Below are positions 43,234 to 51,659 of a stretch of DNA of 64,000 nt, in pieces. Origin of the DNA: Tolypothrix campylonemoides VB511288. GTDB taxonomy: Bacteria; Cyanobacteriota; Cyanobacteriia; Cyanobacteriales; Nostocaceae. Both the position numbers and the translations under genes were made by a program. Position 1 is the stretch's first letter; each line of letters opens with the position of its first letter. Where the stretch lies: the NCBI GenBank assembly GCA_000828075.3, contig JXCB02000027.1:787236-851235 (forward strand), written 5' to 3'. The notes beneath the pieces are model-generated. The model did no database searches. It was not told the DNA's origin and worked only from the letters and a program-made list of their open reading frames with translations.

Positions 43234-43401
43234 TTACTCAGCACCGAGGTCTTTTTCCAAATCATCTTGTACAACCCTCAACGACTGTTGCAATTCTAGG
43301 AGAGCAAGATGAAGTAAAATTAGTTTAGCGCGAGTTTCGCTGTGTGCCCTTTGTTCTGGCGTCATTCTCTTTCGCAATTCGCTAAAAGGCTTTGTCTTCA
43401 T
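43234..43401 (-). CDS. 55-residue HigA/XRE-like mini-protein
   Basis: A short gene missed by length-filtered gene calling. It starts at ATG 43401, one base after the stop of the upstream gene (TGA-T-ATG), which implies translational coupling. The sequence begins MKTKPFSELRKRMTPEQRAH and ends VVQDDLEKDLGAE. That layout recalls the N-terminal lead and first HTH helices of HigA-type XRE antitoxins (ELRxKMSPE, then LxELRxxxxLTQExLAxxLG), but the protein stops where the recognition helix would follow. Whether it binds DNA, a toxin or the effector is unknown; the reading frame and coupling are clear. Confidence 0.6.
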   Translation of the reverse strand: MKTKPFSELRKRMTPEQRAHSETRAKLILLHLALLELQQSLRVVQDDLEKDLGAE

Positions 43402-43402
43402 A

Positions 43403-44047
43403 TCAATCCTTACACTTCACACTTTTAATACTCCCGTCTTCCCTGAGAGACACAATTTTCACTTGAACCGTCTGTCCTTCCTTGAGAGAACTAGCTTTCT
43501 TAGGTTCTTTCTCAGTTAGCTTAATAGTTCCCAAAATCTCATAAGTCACCTTGTTACCATTGATTTTGGTGACTTTTGCTTCTAGAATTTGGTCAATCTG
43601 AAAGTCCTGTGATCGCACTACTTTGGCAATTTCTACTTGACGTGCTGATTCTACAGGGGATGGGATAGGAATTGTAGTTTCTCCAATGGGTACACCAGCA
43701 TCTTTGTAGTAACGCATCAGGCGAGATACCCAGCCTAAAATTTGCAGTATTGTGTAAGCATCCCCAACACCTTTGAGATAATCACTACAAGCCTTATCGA
43801 TACTGCGATAATAATCTGTAGTTCTGCCACTGTGTCCAATTTGTCTGCCATTATTTACCAGGGTTTTCAGGTACTTGAAAAACCTGGAAGTGCTATCTGG
43901 TTGGTTAACAATAGTACGCAGATAGGCGATCGCTTTCCCTAATTCATTCACATCTGTATCTTCTTTGACTAGGGTTTGAGCGATCGCATGAGTTATATCC
44001 CACTCTGCATCTGTTAAGGATTCGGAGGACAATTCAACCATAGTCAT
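43403..44047 (-). CDS. Type III operon protein of unknown function with possible OB/S1-like C-terminus
   Basis: A 214-residue protein that I do not recognise. The first about 130 residues are mostly helical (SLTDAEWDITHAIAQTLVKE; SRFFKYLKTLVNNGRQIG; YTILQILGWVSRLMRYYKDA). The last about 65 are beta-rich (ILEAKVTKINGNKVTYEILG, then LKEGQTVQVKIVSLREDGSI), resembling an OB/S1-like RNA-binding fold by pattern. Such a layout would fit an RNA-binding accessory of the Cas10 complex or a large-surface small subunit. It lies 2 bp after a RAMP gene and is coupled to the 55-residue gene, so it belongs to the operon. Function is left open. Confidence 0.6.
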   Translation of the reverse strand: MTMVELSSESLTDAEWDITHAIAQTLVKEDTDVNELGKAIAYLRTIVNQPDSTSRFFKYLKTLVNNGRQIGHSGRTTDYYRSIDKACSDYLKGVGDAYTILQILGWVSRLMRYYKDAGVPIGETTIPIPSPVESARQVEIAKVVRSQDFQIDQILEAKVTKINGNKVTYEILGTIKLTEKEPKKASSLKEGQTVQVKIVSLREDGSIKSVKCKD

Positions 44048-44049
44048 AA

Positions 44050-45084
44050 TTAGTACATTCCAGATGGGGGTTCGCGATCGGTTGGATAGCGCAGTACGGC
44101 TGTCAGTTCCTCTAGTTGGGGTTTCTGAATCAGGCGCGAGTGGGCTGCTTGAATATTTTTTTGTATAAATTGTTGTAACTTTTCTCCTGTAACTTCGTTA
44201 GATTCATTGAGATTATAAGCTGAGTAGCGCTGTTGCAGGTTTTGTACTTGTAATATTTTTTCCACAGTCACTGTCATCGTTCCCATACCAATAGGTTTAC
44301 CACCACCCACCTTTAAAGCGATGGGATGCTTGGAGTCTTGTCCTAAGACAATTAATAAAGTTCCTAACTCTTCTGGTAGCAAATTCTTGAAATGCAGCAC
44401 CGTTGTGAAAGTATACTCTCTTGCGGCTTGTTGTACGGGAATGCCAGCATTTTGCCCTTTATCAATCGCCCTAACTGTGTGGTAGTAAAATTTACGACCT
44501 GCTACTTTACCGCGAAGAAAGTATGCGCTGTCTGGTTCTGGACGAGGACGATACAAGGAAGGCATAAATCCAGTGGCGAACCCCATAGTTTCACATTTAG
44601 CATCGTTGAAATCCAGCAACCCTTGCCAATCTAACGCACCAAATACCCGACTGGCTGGACAAAGTTGTTCTTTGTTGCGACAAGGTAGCCGTTCAGTAGG
44701 TATCTGACTTTTATACTTAGAAGTAATGACTGCCAAAGTGCTGTTGGTAATTGCTTCATATACAGACCGGATACAGCCTTTGAGAGAACTGCCTTGGATT
44801 GAGAGTTTTTGGTCAACACCTTGTACCATTGTTTTAATCAGGGGAATGCGACTGCCAATGTCGCTGCCCATGACAACTACCCCAGTGGAAACGTGGAGAG
44901 ATGTCTGCACTTTTACGGTAAGATATAGAGTACCGTGTAGGCGATCGCTCAAATATTTGTCATGTCCAACGGGACGCTGTAAGTTGGGGCGTTCTTTGGG
45001 AAAGGAGACGAATTCATAAGGTTTTGGTGCACGTTCAGGCGATGAATCCACACGGTTAGGTCGTTGAGGGCGATTTCCAGTCAT
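44050..45084 (-). CDS. RAMP protein, Csm3-like (fourth in the operon)
   Basis: A 344-residue Cas7-group RAMP. The characteristic loop LSIQGSSLKGCIRSVYEAIT (about residues 94-113) follows the RAMP N-terminal strand LYLTVKVQTSLHVSTG. The glycine-rich strand near the end is KVGGGKPIGMGTMTVTV. Cys-rich CRNKEQLCPASRVFGALDWQ may bind zinc. D75 in VVMGSDIGSRIPLIK lies where Csm3 has its target-RNA-cutting Asp. An N-terminal 45-residue polar extension is unusual. It overlaps the upstream Csx19-like gene by 4 bp. Confidence 0.82.
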   Translation of the reverse strand: MTGNRPQRPNRVDSSPERAPKPYEFVSFPKERPNLQRPVGHDKYLSDRLHGTLYLTVKVQTSLHVSTGVVVMGSDIGSRIPLIKTMVQGVDQKLSIQGSSLKGCIRSVYEAITNSTLAVITSKYKSQIPTERLPCRNKEQLCPASRVFGALDWQGLLDFNDAKCETMGFATGFMPSLYRPRPEPDSAYFLRGKVAGRKFYYHTVRAIDKGQNAGIPVQQAAREYTFTTVLHFKNLLPEELGTLLIVLGQDSKHPIALKVGGGKPIGMGTMTVTVEKILQVQNLQQRYSAYNLNESNEVTGEKLQQFIQKNIQAAHSRLIQKPQLEELTAVLRYPTDREPPSGMY

Positions 45085-45647
45085 ATTTGCGCTAACTCCA
45101 CAGTTAAAGCCACAAATTGCACAGTCGAGCTTTCATTATCAATAAAATAACGTTGAGCTAATTTGGGCTTATTGTTTTTTTCTTCTTTAATTTCTTCTTC
45201 TTTAAATCGAATATCTAAGCTGTCGGGGAAAATGAGCGTTTTGGGAAAACGAGTTGTATCTGGACGATACCCATAAGCGGGATATGCATAAGATGGGAAA
45301 ATTTGGGGATTATTAGGCTCTATTCTCCAAGCTTCTTTTTCATCTCCTGCTTTTTTAATTGTTTTTTTAACCGGGAGAAAATCATCATGTTTGTTAGCAA
45401 TTGTGAGCAGCAGCACTTCATAAGTATTTTGGCGCTTGTGCTTCCACCGCAGTTCGCACTCATGATTGAACATTTGTCCCTCAATCATAGGAAAGTCAGT
45501 ATTTGTGGGTGGTTGTTCTCTAATTCCACTAACTTTGTAAGTCCAACGCAAGAAATAATAGCTAGGTTCACTTGTGAATTTTGGAATTAATTCTAGTAGT
45601 TGAGATACTGATAAAAGTTCTTTTTTATAACCTACAAAAGGTTTCAT
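45081..45647 (-). CDS. Csx19-like protein of the type III-D operon
   Basis: About 188 residues from ATG 45647, which overlaps the stop of the upstream RAMP gene by 4 bp (ATGA); a start nine codons earlier is also in frame but less likely. The MFNHECELRWKHKRQNTYEV and LLLT stretch resembles the ELR(L/W)xR pattern of Csx19 (TIGR03984). The C-terminal part AQRYFIDNESSTVQFVALTV is beta-rich. Csx19 is a type III-D marker of unknown role, usually near Csx10. The match rests on short patterns and position, so it is tentative. Confidence 0.5.
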   Translation of the reverse strand: MKPFVGYKKELLSVSQLLELIPKFTSEPSYYFLRWTYKVSGIREQPPTNTDFPMIEGQMFNHECELRWKHKRQNTYEVLLLTIANKHDDFLPVKKTIKKAGDEKEAWRIEPNNPQIFPSYAYPAYGYRPDTTRFPKTLIFPDSLDIRFKEEEIKEEKNNKPKLAQRYFIDNESSTVQFVALTVELAQI

Positions 45648-46594
45648 TTTGCCCCCATCAGTAAACGACTCCAAGACTTAACAGATCGCTCAAACAAATC
45701 ATGAACTGTACCTGAGCGCCAGGTAAGTTGCACTCCAAAACCCAAATCCATTTCTTGGGCTGCTGCTGGAGTATCTTGATGATCTTGTGTAGGAAAATTA
45801 TATAATTGTGCTTCTTGAGGTTCTAAAAATTCTCCAGCACCTAAGAGGAAAGTCTTAGACCATTTTTTTTCACTACTAATAGCGCAAATTTGTTGTTTAT
45901 CTTCCGATAAAATACAGCCAGGATATTGCACAACAGCTTGATTCAATTTCACCTCCACCGTACCCAAACCACGAGATTTTGCAAAACCCAAGCCAAACCA
46001 ACTATCATCTAAATCTCGCAATACCAAACCAATTAAACCTAACTGTGCAAGGGTAAAATTTTTCAAATGAATTTTGGTACGGAATTCGCCAGCAGTACAA
46101 ACTTGATAATTGAATGGTCCTACTGCGACAGAACCAAATACTCGGTCAATGGCTACCCCATTGCGTTCTTCAATTTTCAGTGGTTGAGATTTATTAGGAT
46201 AAGCATCTTCAATTCTCACTCGGCTAGCAATGGAAGTATTGCCAAACATTTGGTCTGTAAAGCAGGAAAGTTTGTAAATATCGCTAGCTGATTTGTTTTG
46301 CAGATAATCGTATTTATCATTTAATGGGTCATTAGCCCAAAGCGTATCTAAATGATTTGCATCGCGTTTGTCTCTACCTACCGTTCTGACAATTCGTTCT
46401 GCATGAGCGCGAATTGCTCCTTTTAAACTGCTTCCCGGTAAATATATAGAACGTCCGCCAGCATGATAAGTTTCTACAAATTCCATATCCGGCTTAGTTG
46501 GATCTGCTCCTTCTTTACCAGATTTGATGAGAATTGGACCATCAGGAATGAGGGTTATATCAATCGTGCAGTGGTTAACAAATCTTTTATGCAT
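45644..46594 (-). CDS. RAMP protein, Csm3-like (third in the operon)
   Basis: A 316-residue Cas7-group RAMP. The loop YLPGSSLKGAIRAHAERIV (about residues 51-69) and the C-terminal GLGFAKSRGLGTVEVKLNQA glycine-rich strand are diagnostic. NGVAIDRVFGSVAVG-type and TEVRTGEF-type strands match the middle of the family. The acidic loop GADPTKPDMEF replaces the shorter Csm3 catalytic loop, so nuclease activity is uncertain. It is 30 bp downstream of the PD-(D/E)XK-like gene. Confidence 0.85.
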   Translation of the reverse strand: MHKRFVNHCTIDITLIPDGPILIKSGKEGADPTKPDMEFVETYHAGGRSIYLPGSSLKGAIRAHAERIVRTVGRDKRDANHLDTLWANDPLNDKYDYLQNKSASDIYKLSCFTDQMFGNTSIASRVRIEDAYPNKSQPLKIEERNGVAIDRVFGSVAVGPFNYQVCTAGEFRTKIHLKNFTLAQLGLIGLVLRDLDDSWFGLGFAKSRGLGTVEVKLNQAVVQYPGCILSEDKQQICAISSEKKWSKTFLLGAGEFLEPQEAQLYNFPTQDHQDTPAAAQEMDLGFGVQLTWRSGTVHDLFERSVKSWSRLLMGAK

Positions 46595-46624
46595 GACTAA
46601 ATTTAGTTGGTAAAATCTGGAGTA

Positions 46625-47245
46625 TTAAGCAGCTACGAGATTATTTAGCTGCAACTCACACTGTTGAAAAATGTAATTAACAGCTGCAAAGAGTTTATCT
46701 AGTTCCTGAATCGTGTAAAAAGTGATATTTCTAGTAAAAACTTCTCCTTCTAGCTTGCCAAATTGCCAGCGATCGCCATTAGAAGTCATGCCAAATATGG
46801 TTATGGGGAGTTCAGCATTTAATCTTTGTGCAGCTATCATCTCAGCTAGACACTGTGCCCAAGCTGCTTCAAAGTTATCTTGTTTGGCTTCTACTAATAT
46901 GAAATATGGCTTGTCAAATACTACTTTTCCTAAAGGAGAACGTTTAGCCAAAATATACTCAGGAAATCCTGATAGTTTTTCATCATAATTGAGTGACTGG
47001 TGACTCCACAAAATGAAATGACTGCGGTAGCGCTTCCAAACTTCTTTCAAAACTGGGTAAATCAGATTTTCACAAATAGCGAATTCTGAGTTATCAACCA
47101 CACCATCCCGCATCATTGTTTCTAAATCTTCTCGGAAGTAATCAGGGATATTAAATTCTACTTCACCTACGAAATTAGCTTCGGTGTAGATAACTTGAAA
47201 TGCTTTGAGAACTTCACCAATAGTTTTGTAGCTACTAAAAGCCAT
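46625..47245 (-). CDS. PD-(D/E)XK-like protein inside the type III operon
   Basis: A 206-residue protein. Residues about 91-145 give a nuclease-fold pattern: SGFPEYILAKRS, with Glu in the place of the usual Asp, then YFILVEAKQDNFEAAWAQCL, where the ExK pair (E119, K121) is intact, and AEMIAAQRLNAELPITIFGM. The rest follows the family layout of the paralogue at 17062-17664 (GMTSNGDRWQFGKLEG). It lies between two RAMP genes with gaps of 2 and 30 bp, so it is part of the operon. DNA or RNA cleavage is inference; it could be a passenger. Confidence 0.65.
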   Translation of the reverse strand: MAFSSYKTIGEVLKAFQVIYTEANFVGEVEFNIPDYFREDLETMMRDGVVDNSEFAICENLIYPVLKEVWKRYRSHFILWSHQSLNYDEKLSGFPEYILAKRSPLGKVVFDKPYFILVEAKQDNFEAAWAQCLAEMIAAQRLNAELPITIFGMTSNGDRWQFGKLEGEVFTRNITFYTIQELDKLFAAVNYIFQQCELQLNNLVAA

Positions 47246-47247
47246 AT

Positions 47248-48108
47248 TTACCTCTTAGCTTCTGCGTTATTTTTATGATCTGCTTTACTCTGAAGGTGTT
47301 CAACTAACTTTTGTACCCAATGGTCTTTAAAATCCCGTGCATCTTCATAAGCACTGTTATCTCCCATAACCAATTTTTTGAGATAATCTAGTAATAACTG
47401 TGGTTGGTCTTGGGGATAGTCAAACCAAAGCATCTCGTTAATGTCCAGTTTAACAACACCCAAACCACGCGATCGCCCACCACCCAAAGGTACCTGTTCT
47501 GTTTCAAACTGGTGCAAACCTATCATCAATAGTCCTAATTCCCATTCTTCTGCATTTTCCACCACAGCCCTAAACTCAAACTGCGTTCCTGCTGGAACCA
47601 CTTGGAAGTCGTAGAGTTTACCATCTGCTGCTGTTTCCGTGTCTCTGTCTATCGCGACACCATCTCTTTCTTGGTATTGTCCAAACCAGGTGTCAGATAC
47701 TACCGTTAAATCCCGCACTTGGAATTTGCTAGCTAGCCAGGGAGAACCAAAAAGGTGAGAAACTAAATCTGTATGCTTAATAATTTCCGCAGTCAAAACC
47801 TCGTCATTATCGTAATTCTCTTTTAACTGCTTCATTTCCTGGGATGTAATTGACCATTCATCTTCAATAGCTGGGTTAGCTACAAGCTTGCGATTATTTC
47901 CGACGATACCACGGAGGAAACTTTCTAAGCGCGATCGCAATGCACCCTTGAAGCTAGATCCTGGTATTAAAGGATTACCAAATGCATCTTTGATGACAGG
48001 TAAATCAGAACCAATGGGTTCACTAGAGCGACCTGCACTAATTCTTAATGCTGTTATTGTAGTTAGTATGCCTGTAATTTCTAGGCGATTTTTGAAAGTA
48101 TCAAACAT
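47248..48108 (-). CDS. RAMP protein, Csm3-like (second in the operon)
   Basis: A 286-residue Cas7-group RAMP. GSDLPVIKDAFGNPLIPGSS followed by FKGALRSRLESFLR (residues 33-66) is the Csm3 hallmark, with D35 at the site of the RNase Asp. DRDTETAADGKLYDFQVVPA and GGGRSRGLGVVKLD match the family middle and glycine strand. These subunits build the crRNA-binding backbone and cut target RNA every 6 nt. It lies 6 bp after the CARF-RelE gene. Confidence 0.87.
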   Translation of the reverse strand: MFDTFKNRLEITGILTTITALRISAGRSSEPIGSDLPVIKDAFGNPLIPGSSFKGALRSRLESFLRGIVGNNRKLVANPAIEDEWSITSQEMKQLKENYDNDEVLTAEIIKHTDLVSHLFGSPWLASKFQVRDLTVVSDTWFGQYQERDGVAIDRDTETAADGKLYDFQVVPAGTQFEFRAVVENAEEWELGLLMIGLHQFETEQVPLGGGRSRGLGVVKLDINEMLWFDYPQDQPQLLLDYLKKLVMGDNSAYEDARDFKDHWVQKLVEHLQSKADHKNNAEAKR

Positions 48109-48114
48109 ATTTAA

Positions 48115-49260
48115 TTACCTACCTTTAATTTTTTCGCTTCTCTCAACATGATCGTGGGTTCCATAATATCTAAGTGACAAATTACCATCTACAAGTTTAC
48201 AACTTACTCGTAAACTGAGAGTAACCCGAAAGTGTTCAATTTTTGTATTCCTATAAGTTTCTAGTTGAACACCACAATCGCCCTTCAAAGGAGCGATATC
48301 ACCATTGTATTTAACCAATAAATATGACACTTTAGCTATAGTTTCTTGTAATTTAACCTTCACTTTTTTGTCTTTTATATTAGTGTAATCTTTTACAAAA
48401 GAACATTCATATTGAATTCTCTCAAAAACCAATAATTCTCCTGAAAGAAAATCTTCTTTACTCCGATTCCAAATTAGTCGTCCCCAGCTACTTAATGTCG
48501 CCTTATCTTCAATTGTAAATATCAGACTTTCAGGAACTTTGTCAATTTCTGACAAATTAATCCATGCTCCTTCTGCCATAAGTGCAAATTGAATAGGCTT
48601 AATTACGGATGTATCTATTTTGATTGGCAAGCGAGGAATAGTAATAATTTCTTTGCTGGCTTCAAATATATAAATAATTTTATCGGCGTAAAACATACCG
48701 ATAGTATTAGCAAAACCTTGGATAGCTTTGAAACCACCTACTAAATTAAAGTAGATTTCATAACCACTATCTTTATAACCAGGAATTATATTATCAAACC
48801 AATTAAGCAGTTCATCAATACCACTAGTAAATACTTCGTTGCTGCTTGTAGAAAAACCTTTCGGAGGTGGATAAATTGAAACGCTTAAACCATTGTTACT
48901 TAAAAACAATTGCAGCATCTCTGCTGCTACTTTATCTTGAGCCGTATCAGTAGCAATTAACCAATGTATATCTTGAACAGCCAGACTTAATGGCTCTTGA
49001 TATAGCCCATAAAGTCCATAAATACCATTCAATTCAGCACTAGCTTCTCGAATATCTTCAACATCGCAATTAAATTTTTCTTCGGCTCTTTCTTTTAATG
49101 TGGTAATGATGTCTACAACATCTTCATGATACCTAGCAATTTCTTCATAGCTGCAATTGGCTGTATCTCGTAAACGAATAGACCAATTTTCTTCAAATTC
49201 TCTATCAATTTGATTAGTCAGTAAACTTGTACCAACCGTAGAAATTACTAATCGAGGCAT
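48115..49260 (-). CDS. CARF protein with RelE-like C-terminal domain (Cami1-like candidate)
   Basis: A 381-residue protein. The start is ATG 49260, with AGGAG nine bases upstream; an in-frame ATG three codons earlier is less well placed. The first about 210 residues are a CARF domain of the APE2256/TIGR02619 type: PRLVISTVGTSLLTN, IHWLIATDTAQDKVAAEM, and the ligand loop FNLVGGFKAIQGFANTIGMF. After a linker, residues about 283-380 read like RelE/ParE: KVKLQETIAKVSYLLVKYNG, then HFRVTLSLRVSCKLVDGNLS and LRYYGTHDHVERSEKI, matching the YRVRI-x-DYR-IY / GHRxxVY pattern. CARF-RelE proteins (Cami1) are cyclic-oligoadenylate-activated ribosome-dependent RNases. The RelE match is by pattern and catalytic residues are not proven. 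Confidence 0.72.
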   Translation of the reverse strand: MPRLVISTVGTSLLTNQIDREFEENWSIRLRDTANCSYEEIARYHEDVVDIITTLKERAEEKFNCDVEDIREASAELNGIYGLYGLYQEPLSLAVQDIHWLIATDTAQDKVAAEMLQLFLSNNGLSVSIYPPPKGFSTSSNEVFTSGIDELLNWFDNIIPGYKDSGYEIYFNLVGGFKAIQGFANTIGMFYADKIIYIFEASKEIITIPRLPIKIDTSVIKPIQFALMAEGAWINLSEIDKVPESLIFTIEDKATLSSWGRLIWNRSKEDFLSGELLVFERIQYECSFVKDYTNIKDKKVKVKLQETIAKVSYLLVKYNGDIAPLKGDCGVQLETYRNTKIEHFRVTLSLRVSCKLVDGNLSLRYYGTHDHVERSEKIKGR

Positions 49261-49282
49261 AGAAATCATCTCCTAGACTTAA

Positions 49283-49705
49283 TTAAGTATTCAATTCGCC
49301 TTCACGTTTGTATTTTAAATATCGAGCGCCGTAACCCAGGTAACGACGAGTTAGTTCTAACAAAATAGAATTGAAATCCTCGGTTTTAGCTTCGTTAGCT
49401 ATCTTCTTAGCACGTTCTTTTATTTTTGTATTAATATCATCAATGATTTTCTCTGCCAGTGATTCTTTACCTCTTCCCCATTTTTTGTCCCTACCAACTT
49501 GATAGCGCAGGAAATTTTTGATAACTTCCGTGCTTTCAGTGGTATCAGAAACTCGTACTAAATTGCGAAATTGAGATTCTTCTAAATCACCGTAGGTTTT
49601 TTTATTATCCAAAGCATCCTGAATCCAAGTTACTAAAAAGTCTTCAGCTTGACGGATGCCCTTTTGAATCTTAAGCTGTTTGTGTTGCTCTGAAAAATCA
49701 CTCAT
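49283..49705 (-). CDS. Small all-helical protein, Csm2/Cas11-like small-subunit candidate
   Basis: A 140-residue protein predicted mostly helical, overlapping csx10 by 4 bp. Patterns such as TESTEVIKNFLRYQVGRDKK and the C-terminal LLELTRRYLGYGARYLKYKR recall the TxxIRxFL and helical tail of Csm2, the type III small subunit that lines the target-RNA groove. Length and operon position between csx10 and the CARF gene suit that role. The similarity is weak, so an unrelated helical protein is possible. Confidence 0.5.
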   Translation of the reverse strand: MSDFSEQHKQLKIQKGIRQAEDFLVTWIQDALDNKKTYGDLEESQFRNLVRVSDTTESTEVIKNFLRYQVGRDKKWGRGKESLAEKIIDDINTKIKERAKKIANEAKTEDFNSILLELTRRYLGYGARYLKYKREGELNT

Positions 49706-50955
49706 ACTGCTTCCTCTCTCAATACCAAATGAAAATCATTGCAAATTTGTACTTGACCAAAACCTTCACAAGTGCGATCGCCTACTCCTTTTACTTCCAA
49801 ATCTTCCAACGCTTTGCTCCACAAATCTTTTTCAGCCGTACTAAATAGATACACAGACCCTTTATTCGTAATTAACTCCATATCTTTCATTAGTCCCCAG
49901 GCAGAATTCCAGCCAGAACGATAGTCATAACTACTGTAAGCGGCGTGAAGTTGTAGGGATGAATCACTAATGGCTGTGAATTGTTGAAGCATTTCTGGTG
50001 AAATTACAGTTGTGCGTCGCCAGTTTTCTATCAAAATGGCATCGGCTTGTAAATCGAGGGTAAAATAGTTACGATTTTCCGGCAAATCTTTTATAGGATT
50101 GCCAAAAATATTCTTCCATTCACGCCAGCGTTGACGTAATTTGTCATTAAACTGCTTTATCTGATGAGTGACTTTTGGCTTGAGTTCAACAGGTAGCTTT
50201 GGAGTTATCTTTACTCTTCCCAGTCCCCTTGAAGTTGCGCCGCCTAGACGTAGGTCTTCTTTGTGATTCTTAATGAATTCTTGTAGAGATTCTGCCAATT
50301 CATCTGCTACGAAAATCGCCCCTGTGTAAATAATAGATTTTTGTCTGTTATCTTGAGATTCGTTTAAAACTTCAATGCTGTAGAGTACTCGTTCTTCTGA
50401 AGTTGCGCGGCGTCGATTAATACCAGATCGTGTTAGCAGACGGCTTGTTACAGAATGGCTGTAATATTTGCCGTTGAGTTGGCTATAAAAACCTGTGAAG
50501 TTATCAACTCTATCTCCGTATCGACGTTCAGTCGGACAATTTGGATCGTAAAGTTGACCATAGCCTTCAGCACAAAAACGGTCAATCAACGTATCAAAAA
50601 CGCCATTATGCTTGGGATCGTTTGGTTTGGACTTAAAACCTGACTTGGTTTTAGAACTGAGAGCAGTAGCAGGTAAAACTTTGACTTCCGGCTGCACTCT
50701 AGTAGACTTGTCCCCTTGAATAGTTGCAGGATAGGCATTTTGAAAAATTGCCGGACTTTCACCCAAAAAAAGCTCGTGAAAATTGTCGCCATCACTAATA
50801 GATGTATTAGCCTGCTTCAATATATGAGCTGCAACTGCGCCGCGAATAACAGAACCGGGAATATATGTCTCAGCTTCACTAACACTTCCTCCCGGTTTTT
50901 GTCGCCCAATTGCTAAAGGAGATAGCGCTTTGATTTCCAAATTAATTCGTTTCAT
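49702..50955 (-). CDS. csx10: Csx10, Cas5-group RAMP of type III-D
   Basis: A 417-residue RAMP. ATG 50955 is chosen because AGGAGGTG lies just upstream and the family starts LEIKALSPLAIGRQKPGG; the frame is open 25 codons further. ETYIPGSVIRGAVAAHILKQ is the RAMP loop, LRLGGATSRGLGRVKITPKL the first glycine strand, and GVGDRTCEGFGQVQICNDFH a second near the end, the Csx10 pattern. Csx10 binds the crRNA 5' handle next to Cas10 in type III-D complexes. It overlaps the upstream RAMP gene by 4 bp. Confidence 0.82.
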   Translation of the reverse strand: MKRINLEIKALSPLAIGRQKPGGSVSEAETYIPGSVIRGAVAAHILKQANTSISDGDNFHELFLGESPAIFQNAYPATIQGDKSTRVQPEVKVLPATALSSKTKSGFKSKPNDPKHNGVFDTLIDRFCAEGYGQLYDPNCPTERRYGDRVDNFTGFYSQLNGKYYSHSVTSRLLTRSGINRRRATSEERVLYSIEVLNESQDNRQKSIIYTGAIFVADELAESLQEFIKNHKEDLRLGGATSRGLGRVKITPKLPVELKPKVTHQIKQFNDKLRQRWREWKNIFGNPIKDLPENRNYFTLDLQADAILIENWRRTTVISPEMLQQFTAISDSSLQLHAAYSSYDYRSGWNSAWGLMKDMELITNKGSVYLFSTAEKDLWSKALEDLEVKGVGDRTCEGFGQVQICNDFHLVLREEAV

Positions 50956-51659
50956 TGCACACCTCCTTGTGCTAGAAAATCCCATGCTTCCTGTTCCAAA
51001 GCTAAAGCGGGGAATTCCCAATGCAACCAACCCAAACCCACTGATTTACTGCCACCTAAAGCATTTATGTGTCGCAGTCCAGCTAAAATTAATGCTCCTG
51101 CATAGACTGGCACACGAGACAGGTGAATGTGACCTGTAAACCTGAGTTGAGTGTTTGCAGGAGAGGTTTCCAAAAAGTAGAGTTTTTGTTCTTCGGCTGT
51201 GTGGCGACGGCGATTGATGGTAACACCCGGACGCAGCACCTCTGGTAAATTATCTGGGTCTTGAGTGCAAATTAGGTCATCAAATATCACACGGGAGGGC
51301 AAAACTGGATTGCCGAATATTTGACAAATCAGGCAATGATGACCCTCATAGCCCGATACATCATATTCTGTGCGCTCAAAGTTGCCAGCTAACCCTGCCC
51401 TTTGAGGACACATGGCTTGTGGATTAGGAGAATAACAGATATCCCAACGTAACCCTCTAGCAATTTTTTCACATTCATGACGCAAACGACCTTTGAGTTG
51501 AGAAGCTGGAATAAGTAAGTTTCCTTCCGAGTTGCGGACAATTGGTTTATCTGCAAGTGAACCGGAAGAACCACCAGCACCGACACACAAAGCAGTGTCA
51601 ATGACTGCTGTAATTTGGTATGAAGTGATGGGGTTTGATAGTTGCTGAAGATTGATCAT
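50952..51659 (-). CDS. RAMP protein, Csm3-like (first in the operon)
   Basis: A 235-residue Cas7-group RAMP. SLADKPIVRNSEGNLLIPAS followed by QLKGRLRHECEKIARG (residues 34-69) is diagnostic, with D37 at the Csm3 RNase site. A cysteine-rich segment (CYSPNPQAMC, then HHCLICQIFGNP) may bind zinc. PGVTINRRRHTAEEQKLYFL and GGSKSVGLGWLHWE complete the pattern. It overlaps cas10 and csx10 by 4 bp each, so it is translationally coupled to both. Confidence 0.87.
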   Translation of the reverse strand: MINLQQLSNPITSYQITAVIDTALCVGAGGSSGSLADKPIVRNSEGNLLIPASQLKGRLRHECEKIARGLRWDICYSPNPQAMCPQRAGLAGNFERTEYDVSGYEGHHCLICQIFGNPVLPSRVIFDDLICTQDPDNLPEVLRPGVTINRRRHTAEEQKLYFLETSPANTQLRFTGHIHLSRVPVYAGALILAGLRHINALGGSKSVGLGWLHWEFPALALEQEAWDFLAQGGVQ

